From NCBI RefSeq assembly GCF_041434935.1, contig NZ_CP107964.1:6617001-6681000 (forward strand): 64,000 nt of DNA. Direction: 5' to 3'. The position numbers and the translations under genes are program-made. The notes under the pieces are model-generated. The model had not been told where the DNA came from and made no database searches. It saw only the letters and a program-made list of their open reading frames with translations. Within the stretch, counting starts at the first letter, position 1; every line of letters begins with the position of its first letter. Of the stretch, positions 51,820-60,904 are shown piece by piece. The stretch is from Kitasatospora sp. NBC_00374. GTDB taxonomy: Bacteria > Actinomycetota > Actinomycetes > Streptomycetales > Streptomycetaceae.

Positions 51820-52264
51820 AGAAGCGGGTGATGGTCTCGGCCACGCAGTGCGGCTTGGGGCTGCCCTCGCTGGTGATGGTGAAGCGGACCACGGCCTGGA
51901 CGCCGCCGGGCACGTCCTCCACCGACAGCAGCAGCGCGGTCGCCCGCACGGCGCTGCCGACGGGCACCGGGGCCGGGAAGCGGACCTTGTCCGAGCCGTA
52001 GTTCAGCGCCATCCGGACGCCCTCGACCTGGTAGCACTCCTTCGCCAGCACCGGGATCAGCGAGACCGTCAGGTAGCCGTGCGCGATGGTGCCCCCGAAC
52101 GGGCTCTCCTTGGCGCGCGCCGGGTCCACGTGGATCCACTGGTGGTCGCCGGTCGCCTCGGCGAACAGGTCCACCCGCTGCTGGTCGATGGTGTGCCACG
52201 CGCTGGTGCCGAGCTCGGTGCCGACCGCGGCGGCGAGGTCGGTGAGGGAGGCGAAGCTGGTCAA
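51809..52264 (-). CDS. MaoC-family (R)-specific enoyl-CoA hydratase-like protein
   Basis: A 151-residue hotdog-fold dehydratase of normal length. The hydratase-2 motif FAEATGDHQWIHVDPARA contains the catalytic Asp/His, and TIAHGYLTVSLIPVL is the second conserved segment. It would hydrate a trans-2-enoyl-CoA or remove water from 3-hydroxyacyl-CoA. Start TTG 52264 with GGAG 6 nt upstream gives the family N-terminus; upstream frame sequence is Arg/Pro-rich and unlikely to be coding. No fatty-acid operon adjoins. Confidence 0.88.
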   Translation of the reverse strand: MTSFASLTDLAAAVGTELGTSAWHTIDQQRVDLFAEATGDHQWIHVDPARAKESPFGGTIAHGYLTVSLIPVLAKECYQVEGVRMALNYGSDKVRFPAPVPVGSAVRATALLLSVEDVPGGVQAVVRFTITSEGSPKPHCVAETITRFYAA

Positions 52265-52366
52265 GGTGCGCTCCAGTGGGGAGAGGGGCTCCGGGCGCCG
52301 GCGGGGCCGCCCGGGCGGGCTGCCGACCACCGGCTCCGGAGAGTATGCCTACTCGCCGGTCACCTG

Positions 52367-52783
52367 TCAGCGGGGTCCCCGGCCCGGTTGCAGGGCGCGG
52401 CCGACGTGGTTCAGCCGACGGCCGCGGACCAGCTCCGGTGTGATCACCACACAGTCCGGCGCGCCGCCGGCCGCCCGGGCCGGGGCGCGGACCAGCTCGG
52501 CCCGGCCGTGCACCAGGACGCTCCAGCCCCGCCCGGTGTCCGGGTCCAGCAACTCGGCCTGGAAGGCGGCCACCGTGCCGTCGAGCGCCCGGGTGACGGC
52601 GTCGCACTCCCGCAGGGACAGGAGCAGCCGCCCGTCCGCGGCGACCTCGAAGGTCACCGGGAGAACGGCCGGCAACGCGTGCTCGGTGTACACCACGCGT
52701 CCCACGGGCACGGTGCTCAGCAGGCGGCGGCACTCGGCCTCGCCCAGTGCCTCCACCCGGTCGTCACGGTCGTCACGGTCCAT
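52367..52783 (-). CDS. Pyridoxamine-5'-phosphate-oxidase-fold flavin/nucleotide-binding protein
   Basis: A 138-residue split-barrel protein of the small PNPOx-like type: ECRRLLSTVPVGRVVYTEHALPAVLPVTFEV is the family start, with LLSLRECDAVTRALDGTVAAFQAEL and GWSVLVHGRAELV following. Members bind FMN or F420 and reduce diverse substrates; the specific reaction is not predictable. The start ATG 52783 opens MDRDDRDDRVEAL; the ribosome site is weak. It is 102 bp upstream of the MaoC gene on the same strand. Confidence 0.82.
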   Translation of the reverse strand: MDRDDRDDRVEALGEAECRRLLSTVPVGRVVYTEHALPAVLPVTFEVAADGRLLLSLRECDAVTRALDGTVAAFQAELLDPDTGRGWSVLVHGRAELVRAPARAAGGAPDCVVITPELVRGRRLNHVGRALQPGRGPR

Positions 52784-53007
52784 GGTCCGATGGTGCAGCG
52801 TGCCGGTGGTCCGCGACAGGGCCCATGGTCCCGCGGCCGTCGTCCGATGGTCCCGCCCGGTCCGCGGCCGGCCCCTCACCCGATGCGGTGGATGCGGGCC
52901 CGCCGAGGTCACGGCGGCGGTAGCTTGTGCGGCGGACGGGCACCCGGCCCGCGGCCCGGGCACGAGCAGGGCACCACCGGGCGCACAGGCTCGGGCAAGG
53001 GGCACGG

Positions 53008-53865
53008 ATGGGGGCGGTACGGATGACCGGCGGCGGCATCGAACTGGTGGTGATCGGCGCGGACGGCGGGCCCGACCGCGGCTACGCCGGATCCGCGCGC
53101 GCGGCGCAGGGCGCGGAGCAGCTGGCGCAGGTCCTGCCCGGCCGGACCTTCGACGCCGGCACCCGGGGCTGCCTGGTCAGCCACCTGCCGCCGGACGCCG
53201 ACGCCAACGGCATGCTCACCGCGCTGCGGCAGGCCTCCCAGCGGCCGGCCCGCTGGCTGGTGGTCTGCCTGCTCGGCCAGCTGGTGGCCGACCGGCACGG
53301 GCGCCGGATCGCCCTGGTCACCGCCGGGTCCACACCGGACAACGCGTACCGGCGCGGGCTCGCCTGGGACTGGGTCACCAGCGCGATGGTGCACGGGGAC
53401 CAGGAGGAGACCCTGCTGCTGGTCGACGCGGTGGCGGACAAGGACACCTGGGCCGCGCTCGGACGCGAGGACGGCGCGGGGGAGCTGCTGAGCCACTCGC
53501 GGGTACCGCTGTGGGGCCGGGTCGGCCGGTGGGTGGGCGGCAGACGCGGGCGCGAGGCCGTCCTGCCCGGCGGCGAGGGCTCGTTCAGCTGGGCGCTCGG
53601 CCGGGTACTGGAGCACGGGGTGCCCGGAGCGGCGGCCGCGGTCGGGCCGCAGGAGCTGCAGGGCCCGGTGGAGGCGCAGTTGGCGTGGGGCGAGATGGCG
53701 GGCGGCGCCGCGGCGGCCCGGCTGCTGACACCGGGGGAGGGCGGACGGCTGCTGATGCGTAATCGGGCGGCCGTGCGGGGTGCGTTGGCCGGATTGTCGC
53801 TTTCTGAAGAACTGTTGGCAGTTCTGTGGCGGGAAAGTGCCCCAACGGATCCGCCTTCCGCGTAA
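53008..53865 (+). CDS. Unknown protein with degenerate caspase-like core
   Basis: A 285-residue soluble protein. Residues about 85-150 follow the plan of prokaryotic caspase-like domains: LVVCLLGQLVADRHGRRIAL stands where these have a strand ending in GHG, NAYRRGLAWDWVTSAM where they have the substrate loop, and LLLVDAVADK where they have DxC. The catalytic His and Cys are replaced by Gln and Ala or Val, so proteolysis is not expected. ATG 53008 (AAGGGG upstream) and ATG 53023 are possible starts. It precedes the pilus lipoprotein gene by 134 bp and may belong to neither unit. The fold assignment is an inference from pattern only. Confidence 0.55.
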   Translation: MGAVRMTGGGIELVVIGADGGPDRGYAGSARAAQGAEQLAQVLPGRTFDAGTRGCLVSHLPPDADANGMLTALRQASQRPARWLVVCLLGQLVADRHGRRIALVTAGSTPDNAYRRGLAWDWVTSAMVHGDQEETLLLVDAVADKDTWAALGREDGAGELLSHSRVPLWGRVGRWVGGRRGREAVLPGGEGSFSWALGRVLEHGVPGAAAAVGPQELQGPVEAQLAWGEMAGGAAAARLLTPGEGGRLLMRNRAAVRGALAGLSLSEELLAVLWRESAPTDPPSA

Positions 53866-53999
53866 GGTCAGAGGGCCCGGGGTGTTGCCGTGCCGGGGTG
53901 GGCTGGCGAAGAATCGATGGCCCCGCAGCAACACAGCGGGACGGCGGACGAGTTCTGCGGCCATGGTCACGGATGTGGCGGCCGCGGCGAGGTGGGGCG

Positions 54000-54623
54000 A
54001 TGCGGCAGCGCGGAAATGTGTTGCGCCCTGGGGTGGTTGGGGTTGGTGGGATGGCTCTGCTGTTGCTGCTGAGCGGGTGCGGCAGTAGTGGATCTGCTGG
54101 TTCCGCGGAACGCCTCGGTACTCCTGTGGCGACTGTTCCCACCGTGAAAGGGGTAACCCCTTCGGGTGGTTCGGGTGCGGAGTCGGCGGCGCCGACGGAC
54201 GGACCGGAAGGGGCGATCGGCCGGGTCGTGCTGAGGGCGTATCAGAGCTGGTGGGAGGCTCAGACCGAGACGTTCGGGCGCACTGATTCGGACAGTTCCC
54301 AGCTACAGGTCTACTCGTCGGGCCAGGCGTTGAGTCAGGCCGTGGCCAGCCTTCACCAGCTGCACGAGGCGAAACTTGTGATGATCGGTGCGCCCCGGAA
54401 CTCTCCGGTTCTCAAGAGCCTTGATCTGACGAAGGATCCGCAGACCGCGGTGATCGAGGATTGCCTGGATGTGACCGGCTGGCACCAGGCGGATCCCACC
54501 ACCGGGGCGACCAGGGATCCCCGGGAGCGGCTCTCCCGATATGTCGCGACCGTCGGTCTACGGAAGGCCGACGGCCGCTGGCTGATTGTGGACTTCCAAC
54601 GCGAAGTGGGTCGGACATGTTGA
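54000..54623 (+). CDS. Pilus-locus lipoprotein
   Basis: A 207-residue exported lipoprotein: the signal peptide ends in LLLLSGCGSS (lipobox Cys about residue 27), followed by a Ser/Gly/Ala linker and a compact domain with YQSWWEAQTETFGR and DCLDVTGWHQADPTTGA, ending WLIVDFQREVGRTC. The second half resembles small NTF2-like secreted domains, but this is weak. Third-codon positions are noticeably less GC-rich than in neighbouring genes. ATG 54000 is behind GGTGGGG. It overlaps the next gene by 7 nt, so it belongs to the Tad operon. Confidence 0.75.
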   Translation: MRQRGNVLRPGVVGVGGMALLLLLSGCGSSGSAGSAERLGTPVATVPTVKGVTPSGGSGAESAAPTDGPEGAIGRVVLRAYQSWWEAQTETFGRTDSDSSQLQVYSSGQALSQAVASLHQLHEAKLVMIGAPRNSPVLKSLDLTKDPQTAVIEDCLDVTGWHQADPTTGATRDPRERLSRYVATVGLRKADGRWLIVDFQREVGRTC

Positions 54624-55558
54624 AGTCGTTCTGGCGACCGGTCGTCTGCCTTGTCGCCGCTGTCGGATTGCTGACCGCCGGGCTGACCCCGGCCATGGCC
54701 GACGACCCCTCCGGCGAGGTGAACCCCTGCACGGTGCGGGATATCTGTGTGGTGGTCACCGAGCCGGGCTCGACCCCCGGCCCCGGGCCCACCGGCGGCG
54801 GCTCAGGGGGCGGCGGGGGCGGGGTTCAGACCTGCAGCTGGAACGGCCAGCAGTGGCCGTGCTGGGACGACGACCTCGGCTGGTTCAGCTCCTCGGACGG
54901 CTGCTACTACCGCCGCTCCCAGCCGCAGCCGCCCGCCGGTGACCCGTCCTGGGCCGGTCACGACCCGGCCGACGGCGCCGTCTACGAGGTGAACTGCCGC
55001 GGCGTCGGGGGCCAGCTGTCGACCAAGCCGCTGACCTTCTTCCCGCAGGCCCCCGGCGGGGCGCCGCCGGAGACCCCGGCCCAGCTCGGCGCCCGGGCCT
55101 TCGCGAAGATCCACTTCGATGCGCCCGAACTGCACGCGGCGCCCGCCGGCACCGCCGTGGTGGGCCTGCCGGTCTGGCTCTGGTACACCCCGACGGCGAC
55201 CACCCGGGGCCCGCAGAGCGCCACCGCGAAGGGGCCGACCCTCACCGCGACCGCGACCGCCACCCTCAAGGAAGTCCGGTGGGACACCGACGACGGCGCC
55301 GCCACGACGGTCTGCAAGGACCCCGGTACGCCGTACCAGGCGGGCGGCGACCCGAACCTGCAGCCGTCCTGCGGCCACGTCTACACGACCGGCTCGGCCC
55401 GGAAGTCCGACCACTCCTACGCCCTGACGGCCACCCTGGTCTGGCGGGTCGAGATCACCCGCTCCGACACCGGCGGCCGGATCAACGCCTTCGACTACGA
55501 GCGCCCCACCGACGTCCCGCTGCCGCTCCGGGTCGGCGAGGTCCAGGTCCTCAACTGA
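54617..55558 (+). CDS. Secreted protein of the Tad locus
   Basis: A 313-residue exported protein. A Sec signal (PVVCLVAAVGLLTAGLTPAMA) precedes a Gly/Pro linker (GGGSGGGGGG near residue 70) and a Cys-rich middle (CSWNGQQWPCWDD, SDGCYYRR, VNCRG, TVCKD, PSCGHVY), about eight cysteines in all, likely in disulfides. The C-terminal half is beta-rich with Thr repeats (TLTATATATLKEV). No enzyme motif is visible. The 7-nt overlap with the lipoprotein gene indicates coupled expression; a surface or pilus-tip role is an inference. Confidence 0.75.
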   Translation: MLKSFWRPVVCLVAAVGLLTAGLTPAMADDPSGEVNPCTVRDICVVVTEPGSTPGPGPTGGGSGGGGGGVQTCSWNGQQWPCWDDDLGWFSSSDGCYYRRSQPQPPAGDPSWAGHDPADGAVYEVNCRGVGGQLSTKPLTFFPQAPGGAPPETPAQLGARAFAKIHFDAPELHAAPAGTAVVGLPVWLWYTPTATTRGPQSATAKGPTLTATATATLKEVRWDTDDGAATTVCKDPGTPYQAGGDPNLQPSCGHVYTTGSARKSDHSYALTATLVWRVEITRSDTGGRINAFDYERPTDVPLPLRVGEVQVLN

Positions 55559-55587
55559 ACCTCGGCACAGTCCAGTCCAGCCTCCGT

Positions 55588-56382
55588 ATGAAAGGCCGAA
55601 GCCCGGTGGAGAACCGCACCATCCCGACGCCGAGCCCCGGCACCGCCGCGTTCGTGCCGGAGCCCGCGCGCCCGGCGCCCCGCACGCCGTCGCGCAACCT
55701 GGGCGCCCGGCGGCGGCGGCCCGCCGTGCTGGCGATGGCCGTGGCGCTGATCGCGGCCGGCGGGCTGGGCGGGGCCGTGCTCTACAACAGCAGCGGCCAG
55801 CGGATCGCCGTGCTGGTGGCGGCCCGGGACATCCCGATGGGGCAGACCATCACCGCGGAGGACCTGGTGGTGGCGCACATCGCCAGTGACCCGGTGGTCA
55901 AGTCGCTGGACGCCCGGGACGGCTCCCGGGTGGTCGGCCTGCGCGCCACCACGGACCTCCGGCGCGGGGCGCTGGTGCTGCCGGCCGACCTGACGGCCGA
56001 TCCGGCCGTCCAGCCCGGTCAGCAGATCGTCGGTGTCGCGGCCAAACGCACCCAGCTGCCGGCCAGCAGGCTGCAGCCGGGCCTCCAGGTGATGATCGTC
56101 TTCACCCCCGCCAAGTCCGACCAGGCGGGTGTCCGCACCCCGGACACGCTGCCCGCGGTGGTCGCCGCGGTGGGCAAGCCGGACACCGACGGCTCCCAGG
56201 TGGTCGACGTCGCGGTGGGGCCCGCGGACGGCCCGCGGCTGGCGGCCTGGGTGGCGACCGGGGACTTCCAGGTGATCCTGGCGCCGCGCGGCGGCCAGGG
56301 CGCCGCTCCCGCCCAGCCCCAGGGCGCCACGAGCCCGAGCCCCAGCCCGAGCCCGAGCCCCAGCAAGGGGAGTGGCGCCTGA
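55588..56382 (+). CDS. SAF-domain pilus assembly protein (CpaB/RcpC-like)
   Basis: A 264-residue membrane protein with a 50-residue cytoplasmic N-terminus, one helix (AVLAMAVALIAAGGLGGAVLY) and an outside SAF domain (VLVAARDIPMGQTITAEDLVVAHI, LRRGALVLPADL). CpaB-type proteins sit at the base of Tad pili. The C-terminus is a Pro-Ser repeat (PSPSPSPSPSPSK). ATG 55588 lacks a good ribosome site; GTG 55606 is an alternative start. It overlaps the CpaE-like gene by 1 nt. Confidence 0.82.
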   Translation: MKGRSPVENRTIPTPSPGTAAFVPEPARPAPRTPSRNLGARRRRPAVLAMAVALIAAGGLGGAVLYNSSGQRIAVLVAARDIPMGQTITAEDLVVAHIASDPVVKSLDARDGSRVVGLRATTDLRRGALVLPADLTADPAVQPGQQIVGVAAKRTQLPASRLQPGLQVMIVFTPAKSDQAGVRTPDTLPAVVAAVGKPDTDGSQVVDVAVGPADGPRLAAWVATGDFQVILAPRGGQGAAPAQPQGATSPSPSPSPSPSKGSGA

Positions 56383-57479
56383 TGGCAGTGATCGCCGTCG
56401 TCGGCGGCACCGGCGCCCCGGGCGCCACCAGCACGGCCCTCGCGCTGCTGCTCGCGTGGCCGCTGCAGCACGGCCGGCGGGTGCTGCTCGCCGAGTGCGA
56501 CCCGGACGGCGGCGCGGTCCTGGCCGGCGCCCTGGAGGGCCGGGTCGAGGCGGTGTACGGGCTGCGCAACCTGGCCGTCGCGGACCGGCGGGGGCTGCTC
56601 GTCCAGTCCATCTGGGACCAGCTGATCGATCTGTCGCCGGACGGCACCGGCGACCGGCTGCTGCTGCCCGGCCTGACCGACCCGGCCCAGGCCCCCGGGC
56701 TCGCGTACACCTGGGAGCCGCTGGTCGAGGCGCTGCACGCGCTGGAGCCGCACGGGTACGACGTGATCCTGGACCTCGGCCGTTCCGGCGCCACCGGGTC
56801 CAGCGCGGTGCTGGCCCGGCGGGCCGACGTGGTGGCCGTCACCGCGCGGACCACGCTGCGGGGGCTGAGCGCCGTCCGGCCCCGGCTGGCCGCCCTGCAG
56901 GAGGACCTGGCGGCGGCCGGGTCCGGTGCGGACGCGCTGGGGCTCCTGCTGATCGCCGAGGGCCCGTACCCGGTCGCGGACATCGCGCGCGAGCTGGGTG
57001 TACCGGCGCTCGGGCTGCTGCCGCACGCCCCGCGTACCGCGCGGGTGCTCTCCGACGGCGGGGACACCGCGGACCGGCGGTTCATCCGCTCGGAGCTGAT
57101 GCGCACCGCGCGCAGCGCCGTCGACCGGATCCAGGACCTGACGGCCCGTCGCCGCGCACGGCTCGGCCACGCCGCCGCCCCGGCCGACGGCGCGCTGCCC
57201 GGGCCGGTACCCGCCCCGGCGCCGGCGCAGGCCTGGCCGCAGCAGCCCGGGTACGGCCAGAACCCGTACGGCCAGCCGCCCTACGGCCAACCCCCGTACG
57301 GCCAGCCGCCGTACCCGCAGCCCGGGTACCCGCAGGCGCCCGACCCGCATCCGCTCGCGTATCCGCAGCCGGCCGGGCCGCACATAGCGCCGCCCGCGGT
57401 GCCGCAGCCGCCGGCCCCCGCGCCGTTCCCGACCCCGCAGCAGCCCGGGCCGTACGGGGAGGTGCTCCGTGCGCGCTAG
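56382..57479 (+). CDS. CpaE-like MinD-superfamily protein
   Basis: A 365-residue protein of the ParA/MinD superfamily, used to localise Tad pilus machinery. The Walker A region reads GGTGAPGATSTAL: the two Lys residues of the deviant KGGxGK[ST] motif are both absent, so nucleotide use is doubtful. CDPDGGAVLAG and YDVILDLGRSGATG are the other conserved blocks. Residues about 260-365 are a Pro/Gln/Tyr/Gly-rich tail with YGQPP repeats. ATG 56382 overlaps the SAF gene stop; its own end overlaps the CpaF start by 11 nt. Confidence 0.85.
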   Translation: MAVIAVVGGTGAPGATSTALALLLAWPLQHGRRVLLAECDPDGGAVLAGALEGRVEAVYGLRNLAVADRRGLLVQSIWDQLIDLSPDGTGDRLLLPGLTDPAQAPGLAYTWEPLVEALHALEPHGYDVILDLGRSGATGSSAVLARRADVVAVTARTTLRGLSAVRPRLAALQEDLAAAGSGADALGLLLIAEGPYPVADIARELGVPALGLLPHAPRTARVLSDGGDTADRRFIRSELMRTARSAVDRIQDLTARRRARLGHAAAPADGALPGPVPAPAPAQAWPQQPGYGQNPYGQPPYGQPPYGQPPYPQPGYPQAPDPHPLAYPQPAGPHIAPPAVPQPPAPAPFPTPQQPGPYGEVLRAR

Positions 57480-59019
57480 CCCGCTGAACACCGGTGCGAC
57501 CAGCGGCGTGGGCACCGACCCCGCAGGGCTGCCCTGGGGCACCCCCCAGCCGCCGCGGCCGCAGCAGACGCCCACCGGTCCGGTACGCCCCGCGGCGCAC
57601 GCCGTGGCCGCGCTCCAGCCGGTCGGCGTCCGGCCCGCCGTCGACCCGCAGGTGGCCCGCGAGCTGAAGCGCCAGGTCGCGGCCGAACTGCACCAGCAGC
57701 TCTCCCGGTTGAACGACGGCTCGACGGACACCGAGGCCGACCGGGCCGGGCGGCGCCAGCGCGGCCGGGCCCTGATCGAGGAGGCGGTCGCCCGCTGGTC
57801 CGACGCGTACGCGCAGACCCACGGCATCCCGCCCACCCGGGAGCAGGACCGGGCGCTCGCCGAGGCCGTCTTCGACCTGCTGTTCCGGGCCGGGCGGCTC
57901 CAGCCGTACCTGGACGACCCGGAGATCGAGAACATCCTGATCAACGGCTGCGACGACGTGTGGATCTCCAAGGTGCACCAGCCGCTGCGGCAGGTCCCGC
58001 CGGTGGCCGACACCGACGAGGAACTGGTCGAGCTGCTCCAGGACCTGGCCCGGCAGCACGGCGGCGGCGAGCGCTCGCTGTCCACGGCGAGCCCGACGCT
58101 GGCCCTGCGCCTGGAGGGCGGGATGCGCCTGCAGGCGCTCACCGAGGTCACCCCCCGGCCGTACGTGGCGATCCGCCGGCACCGGGTGGCCTCCGCGAGC
58201 CTCGCCGACCTGGTCGGGCTCGGGACGGTCGACCCGACCCTGGCGGCCTTCCTGGCCGCCGCGATCCGGGCCCGGAAGAACGTCGTGATCACCGGCACCC
58301 AGGGCGTCGGCAAGACCAGTCTGCTGCGCGCGATGGCGGCCGAGATCCCGCCGGACGAACGGGTCGGCACCCTGGAGTCCGAGTTCGAGCTGTGGCTGCA
58401 CACTCTCGGCCACCTGCGCCAGGTGGTGCCGATGGAGGCCCGCGAGGGCAACGGCGAGCGGGTCGACGGCCGGGCGGCCGGCGAGCTGACGATCGGTGAG
58501 CTGATTCCGGCCGCGCTGCGGATGACGCTCTCCCGGATCATCGTCGGCGAGGTCCGCTCCGCCGAGGTGGTCCCGATGCTGCGGGTGATGACCAACGGCG
58601 AGGGCGGCTCGATGTGCACCCTGCACGCCCGCGGCCCGCAGATGGTCGTCGACCGGATCGCCGAACTCTGCCTGGAGTACGGCGCGCACATGACGGACAC
58701 CCTGGCGTACCGGCTCACCGCCAACGCCGTCGACTTCATCGTGCACGTCACGATGGTCGACGAGACGGCGGTCGGCGGGCGCCGGCACCGCTTCGTCTCG
58801 CACGTCCTGGAGGTCACCGGCCTCGGCGAGTCCGGCCGGCCCGCGATGAACACGGTCTTCGGCCCGCGCCCCGACCTCGGCGAGCCCCGGGCCGTCCCGC
58901 ACACCCCGCCGAACTGCCTGGACGACCTGCGCCGGGTGGGCTTCGACGCCGGACTGCTCCAGTCCGCGTACGGCAGTTGGGGCAGCCCGCTGAACCTGCG
59001 GATCGGAGGGCCGCGCTGA
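57469..59019 (+). CDS. CpaF-type pilus assembly ATPase (TadA)
   Basis: A 516-residue secretion ATPase that powers pilus assembly. PYLDDPEIENILINGCDDVWI begins the catalytic part, GTQGVGKTS (about residue 275) is Walker A, LESEFEL is the Asp-box-like segment, and RIIVGEVRSAEVVPML is Walker B, with GSMCTLHA as the His box. GTG 57469 has GGGGAGG upstream and overlaps the CpaE-like gene. The first 45 residues are Pro-rich and disordered. All catalytic motifs are intact. Confidence 0.94.
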   Translation: MRASPLNTGATSGVGTDPAGLPWGTPQPPRPQQTPTGPVRPAAHAVAALQPVGVRPAVDPQVARELKRQVAAELHQQLSRLNDGSTDTEADRAGRRQRGRALIEEAVARWSDAYAQTHGIPPTREQDRALAEAVFDLLFRAGRLQPYLDDPEIENILINGCDDVWISKVHQPLRQVPPVADTDEELVELLQDLARQHGGGERSLSTASPTLALRLEGGMRLQALTEVTPRPYVAIRRHRVASASLADLVGLGTVDPTLAAFLAAAIRARKNVVITGTQGVGKTSLLRAMAAEIPPDERVGTLESEFELWLHTLGHLRQVVPMEAREGNGERVDGRAAGELTIGELIPAALRMTLSRIIVGEVRSAEVVPMLRVMTNGEGGSMCTLHARGPQMVVDRIAELCLEYGAHMTDTLAYRLTANAVDFIVHVTMVDETAVGGRRHRFVSHVLEVTGLGESGRPAMNTVFGPRPDLGEPRAVPHTPPNCLDDLRRVGFDAGLLQSAYGSWGSPLNLRIGGPR

Positions 59020-59981
59020 TGCTGCTGTACGTCCTGTGCGGGCTGCTGGCGACCGCCGGCCTGGTGACCCTGGTGGTCGGGCTGCGCGGCAGCGCGGCGG
59101 AACCGGTCGAGCGCAATCCGCTGGCGAGCCGCGCCCACGTCCTGTGGTACGGCGCGCCCGGCGCCGCCTCGCCGGGGCTCGCCCGGCTGCGGCGGGTCCA
59201 GGTCGCGGTGGCGCTGGCCGCGGCGCCGCTGGGCTGGCTGTACACCGGCATCCCGCTGGTCGCGGTGCTGGTGGTGGCCGCCGCCTTCGGGCTGCCCTGG
59301 CTGTTCGGCGCCACCCGCTCCGACACCCGCCGGATCGAGCGGCTGGAGGCGCTGGCCGAGTGGACCCAGCGGCTCGCCGACGTGCTGCTGCTCGGGGTCG
59401 GTCTCAACCAGGCCATCCTGACCAGCCGCCGGACGGCACCCGCCGCCCTGGAGACGGAGATCTCCGACCTGTCGGCCCGGCTGCAGGCCCGCTGGCGCCC
59501 CGAGGACGCCCTGCGCGCCTTCGGCGACCAACTCGCCGACGCCACCGCCGACAAGGTGCTCGCCGCCCTGCTGCTGCGCGCCGGGGACAGCGGGCCCGGC
59601 CTGGCCAGGGCGCTGGCCGACCTGGCCGGTTCGGTCCGCGAGGAGGTCCGCCAGCGCCGGGCCATCGAGGCCGACCGGGCCAAGCACCGGACCACCATCC
59701 GCTGGCTGGTGGGCATCATCCTGTTCGTCATCGTGGCGGGCAGCTTCAACACCTCGTACACCAGGCCCTACGGCACCGCGCTCGGCCAGGTCGTGCTGGC
59801 CGTGGTCGCCCTGGCCTTCGTCGCCGTGATCGCCTGGATGCGCTCGCTGGCCGCCCACGCGCCGCTGCCCCGGATCCTCGAACCCGACCGCCGCAGCAAG
59901 GCCGGCCGCCCCCTCGACGGCCGCCCGGCCGCCGCCGAGCCGGAGCAGGCGGCCGATCCACAGCCCAAGGAGTTCCGGTGA
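59019..59981 (+). CDS. TadB-like inner-membrane platform protein
   Basis: A 320-residue membrane protein of the GspF/TadB family. Helices lie near residues 2-22, 60-95, 230-250 and 258-275. The T2SSF cytoplasmic domain is LEALAEWTQRLADVLLLGVGLNQAI to AGDSGPGLARALADLAGSV. It anchors the pilus motor in the membrane together with the next gene's product. ATG 59019 with GGAGGG upstream overlaps the CpaF stop by 1 nt. Confidence 0.9.
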   Translation: MLLYVLCGLLATAGLVTLVVGLRGSAAEPVERNPLASRAHVLWYGAPGAASPGLARLRRVQVAVALAAAPLGWLYTGIPLVAVLVVAAAFGLPWLFGATRSDTRRIERLEALAEWTQRLADVLLLGVGLNQAILTSRRTAPAALETEISDLSARLQARWRPEDALRAFGDQLADATADKVLAALLLRAGDSGPGLARALADLAGSVREEVRQRRAIEADRAKHRTTIRWLVGIILFVIVAGSFNTSYTRPYGTALGQVVLAVVALAFVAVIAWMRSLAAHAPLPRILEPDRRSKAGRPLDGRPAAAEPEQAADPQPKEFR

Positions 59982-60862
59982 TCTCGCCCTGGGCCGTCCT
60001 GGCCGGCGCGGCGGCGGCGGGCGGCCTCGCCCTGCTCGCCGCCGAACTGCGCCCCGCCCCGCCCGACCTCGGTCAGGCCCTGGACCGGCTGCACCGCACC
60101 CCCGACCCCCGGCCGGAGAGCGCGCCCCCGCGCGCCGTCTGGTACGACCGGATCGGCGCGGGTTCGCTCGGCCTGTCCTGGGTCCGCATCCCGTACCAGC
60201 AGCTCTCGTTGATCGGCCGCACCCCCGCCCGGTTCATGGCGCACAAGCTGCTGTTCGCGCTGCTCGGCCTGCTGCTGCCCGGTTACCTCTCGGCGATGGC
60301 CGCGCTCGCGGACCTCCAACTGCCGCTCGCCGTACCGCTGGTGGTCGGCCCGCTGCTGGCCGTGCTGCTCTGGTTCGTCCCGGACGGCATCGTCGGCGGC
60401 GAGGCCAAGGAGGCCAGGACCGAGTACCTGCACGGGATCGCGGCCTTCCTGGAGCTCGTCGCCCTGGAGCGGGCCGCCGACAGCGGCCCCGCCGAGGCGC
60501 TGCGCCGGGCCGCGGCCGTCGGCCGGGGCGCGGTGTTCCGCCGGCTGCGGGACGCCCTGGAGCGCGCCGCCACCGACCGGCTGCCGCCCTGGGACGGCCT
60601 GGACGCGCTCTCCGTCGAGCTCGGCCTGACCCCCCTCCAGGACGTCGCCGACATCATGCGGATCTCCGGCACCGACGGCGCGGCCGTGTACGACACCCTG
60701 CGCGCCCGCGCCGAAGGGCTGCGCAGCGAACTCCTCGCCGCGGAACTGGCCCGGGCCAACACCGACAGCGAACGGATGGTGGCCCCAGGCACCGCGCTCA
60801 CCCTGCTGATGACCGTCCTGATCGTCTTCCCCGCGCTGTACCAGATGCTGCAAGCGAACTGA
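59978..60862 (+). CDS. TadC-like inner-membrane platform protein
   Basis: A 294-residue membrane protein, the second T2SSF-domain subunit of the Tad platform. Helices are near residues 4-22, 90-130 and 270-290. The soluble domain includes EYLHGIAAFLELVALERAAD and PLQDVADIMRISGTDGAAVYDTL. GTG 59978 overlaps the TadB stop by 4 nt with AAGGAG upstream. A 42-bp gap to the prepilin gene follows. Confidence 0.9.
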   Translation: MISPWAVLAGAAAAGGLALLAAELRPAPPDLGQALDRLHRTPDPRPESAPPRAVWYDRIGAGSLGLSWVRIPYQQLSLIGRTPARFMAHKLLFALLGLLLPGYLSAMAALADLQLPLAVPLVVGPLLAVLLWFVPDGIVGGEAKEARTEYLHGIAAFLELVALERAADSGPAEALRRAAAVGRGAVFRRLRDALERAATDRLPPWDGLDALSVELGLTPLQDVADIMRISGTDGAAVYDTLRARAEGLRSELLAAELARANTDSERMVAPGTALTLLMTVLIVFPALYQMLQAN

Positions 60863-60904
60863 CGCTCCGTCCCCCGCCCCAGCCCCCGTCCTGGAGACCA
60901 CACC

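Noticed and set aside
56019..59858. A 1279-codon minus-strand open frame opposite the Tad genes
   Set aside because: It is antisense to four genes with clear family motifs and has low-complexity composition without domains.
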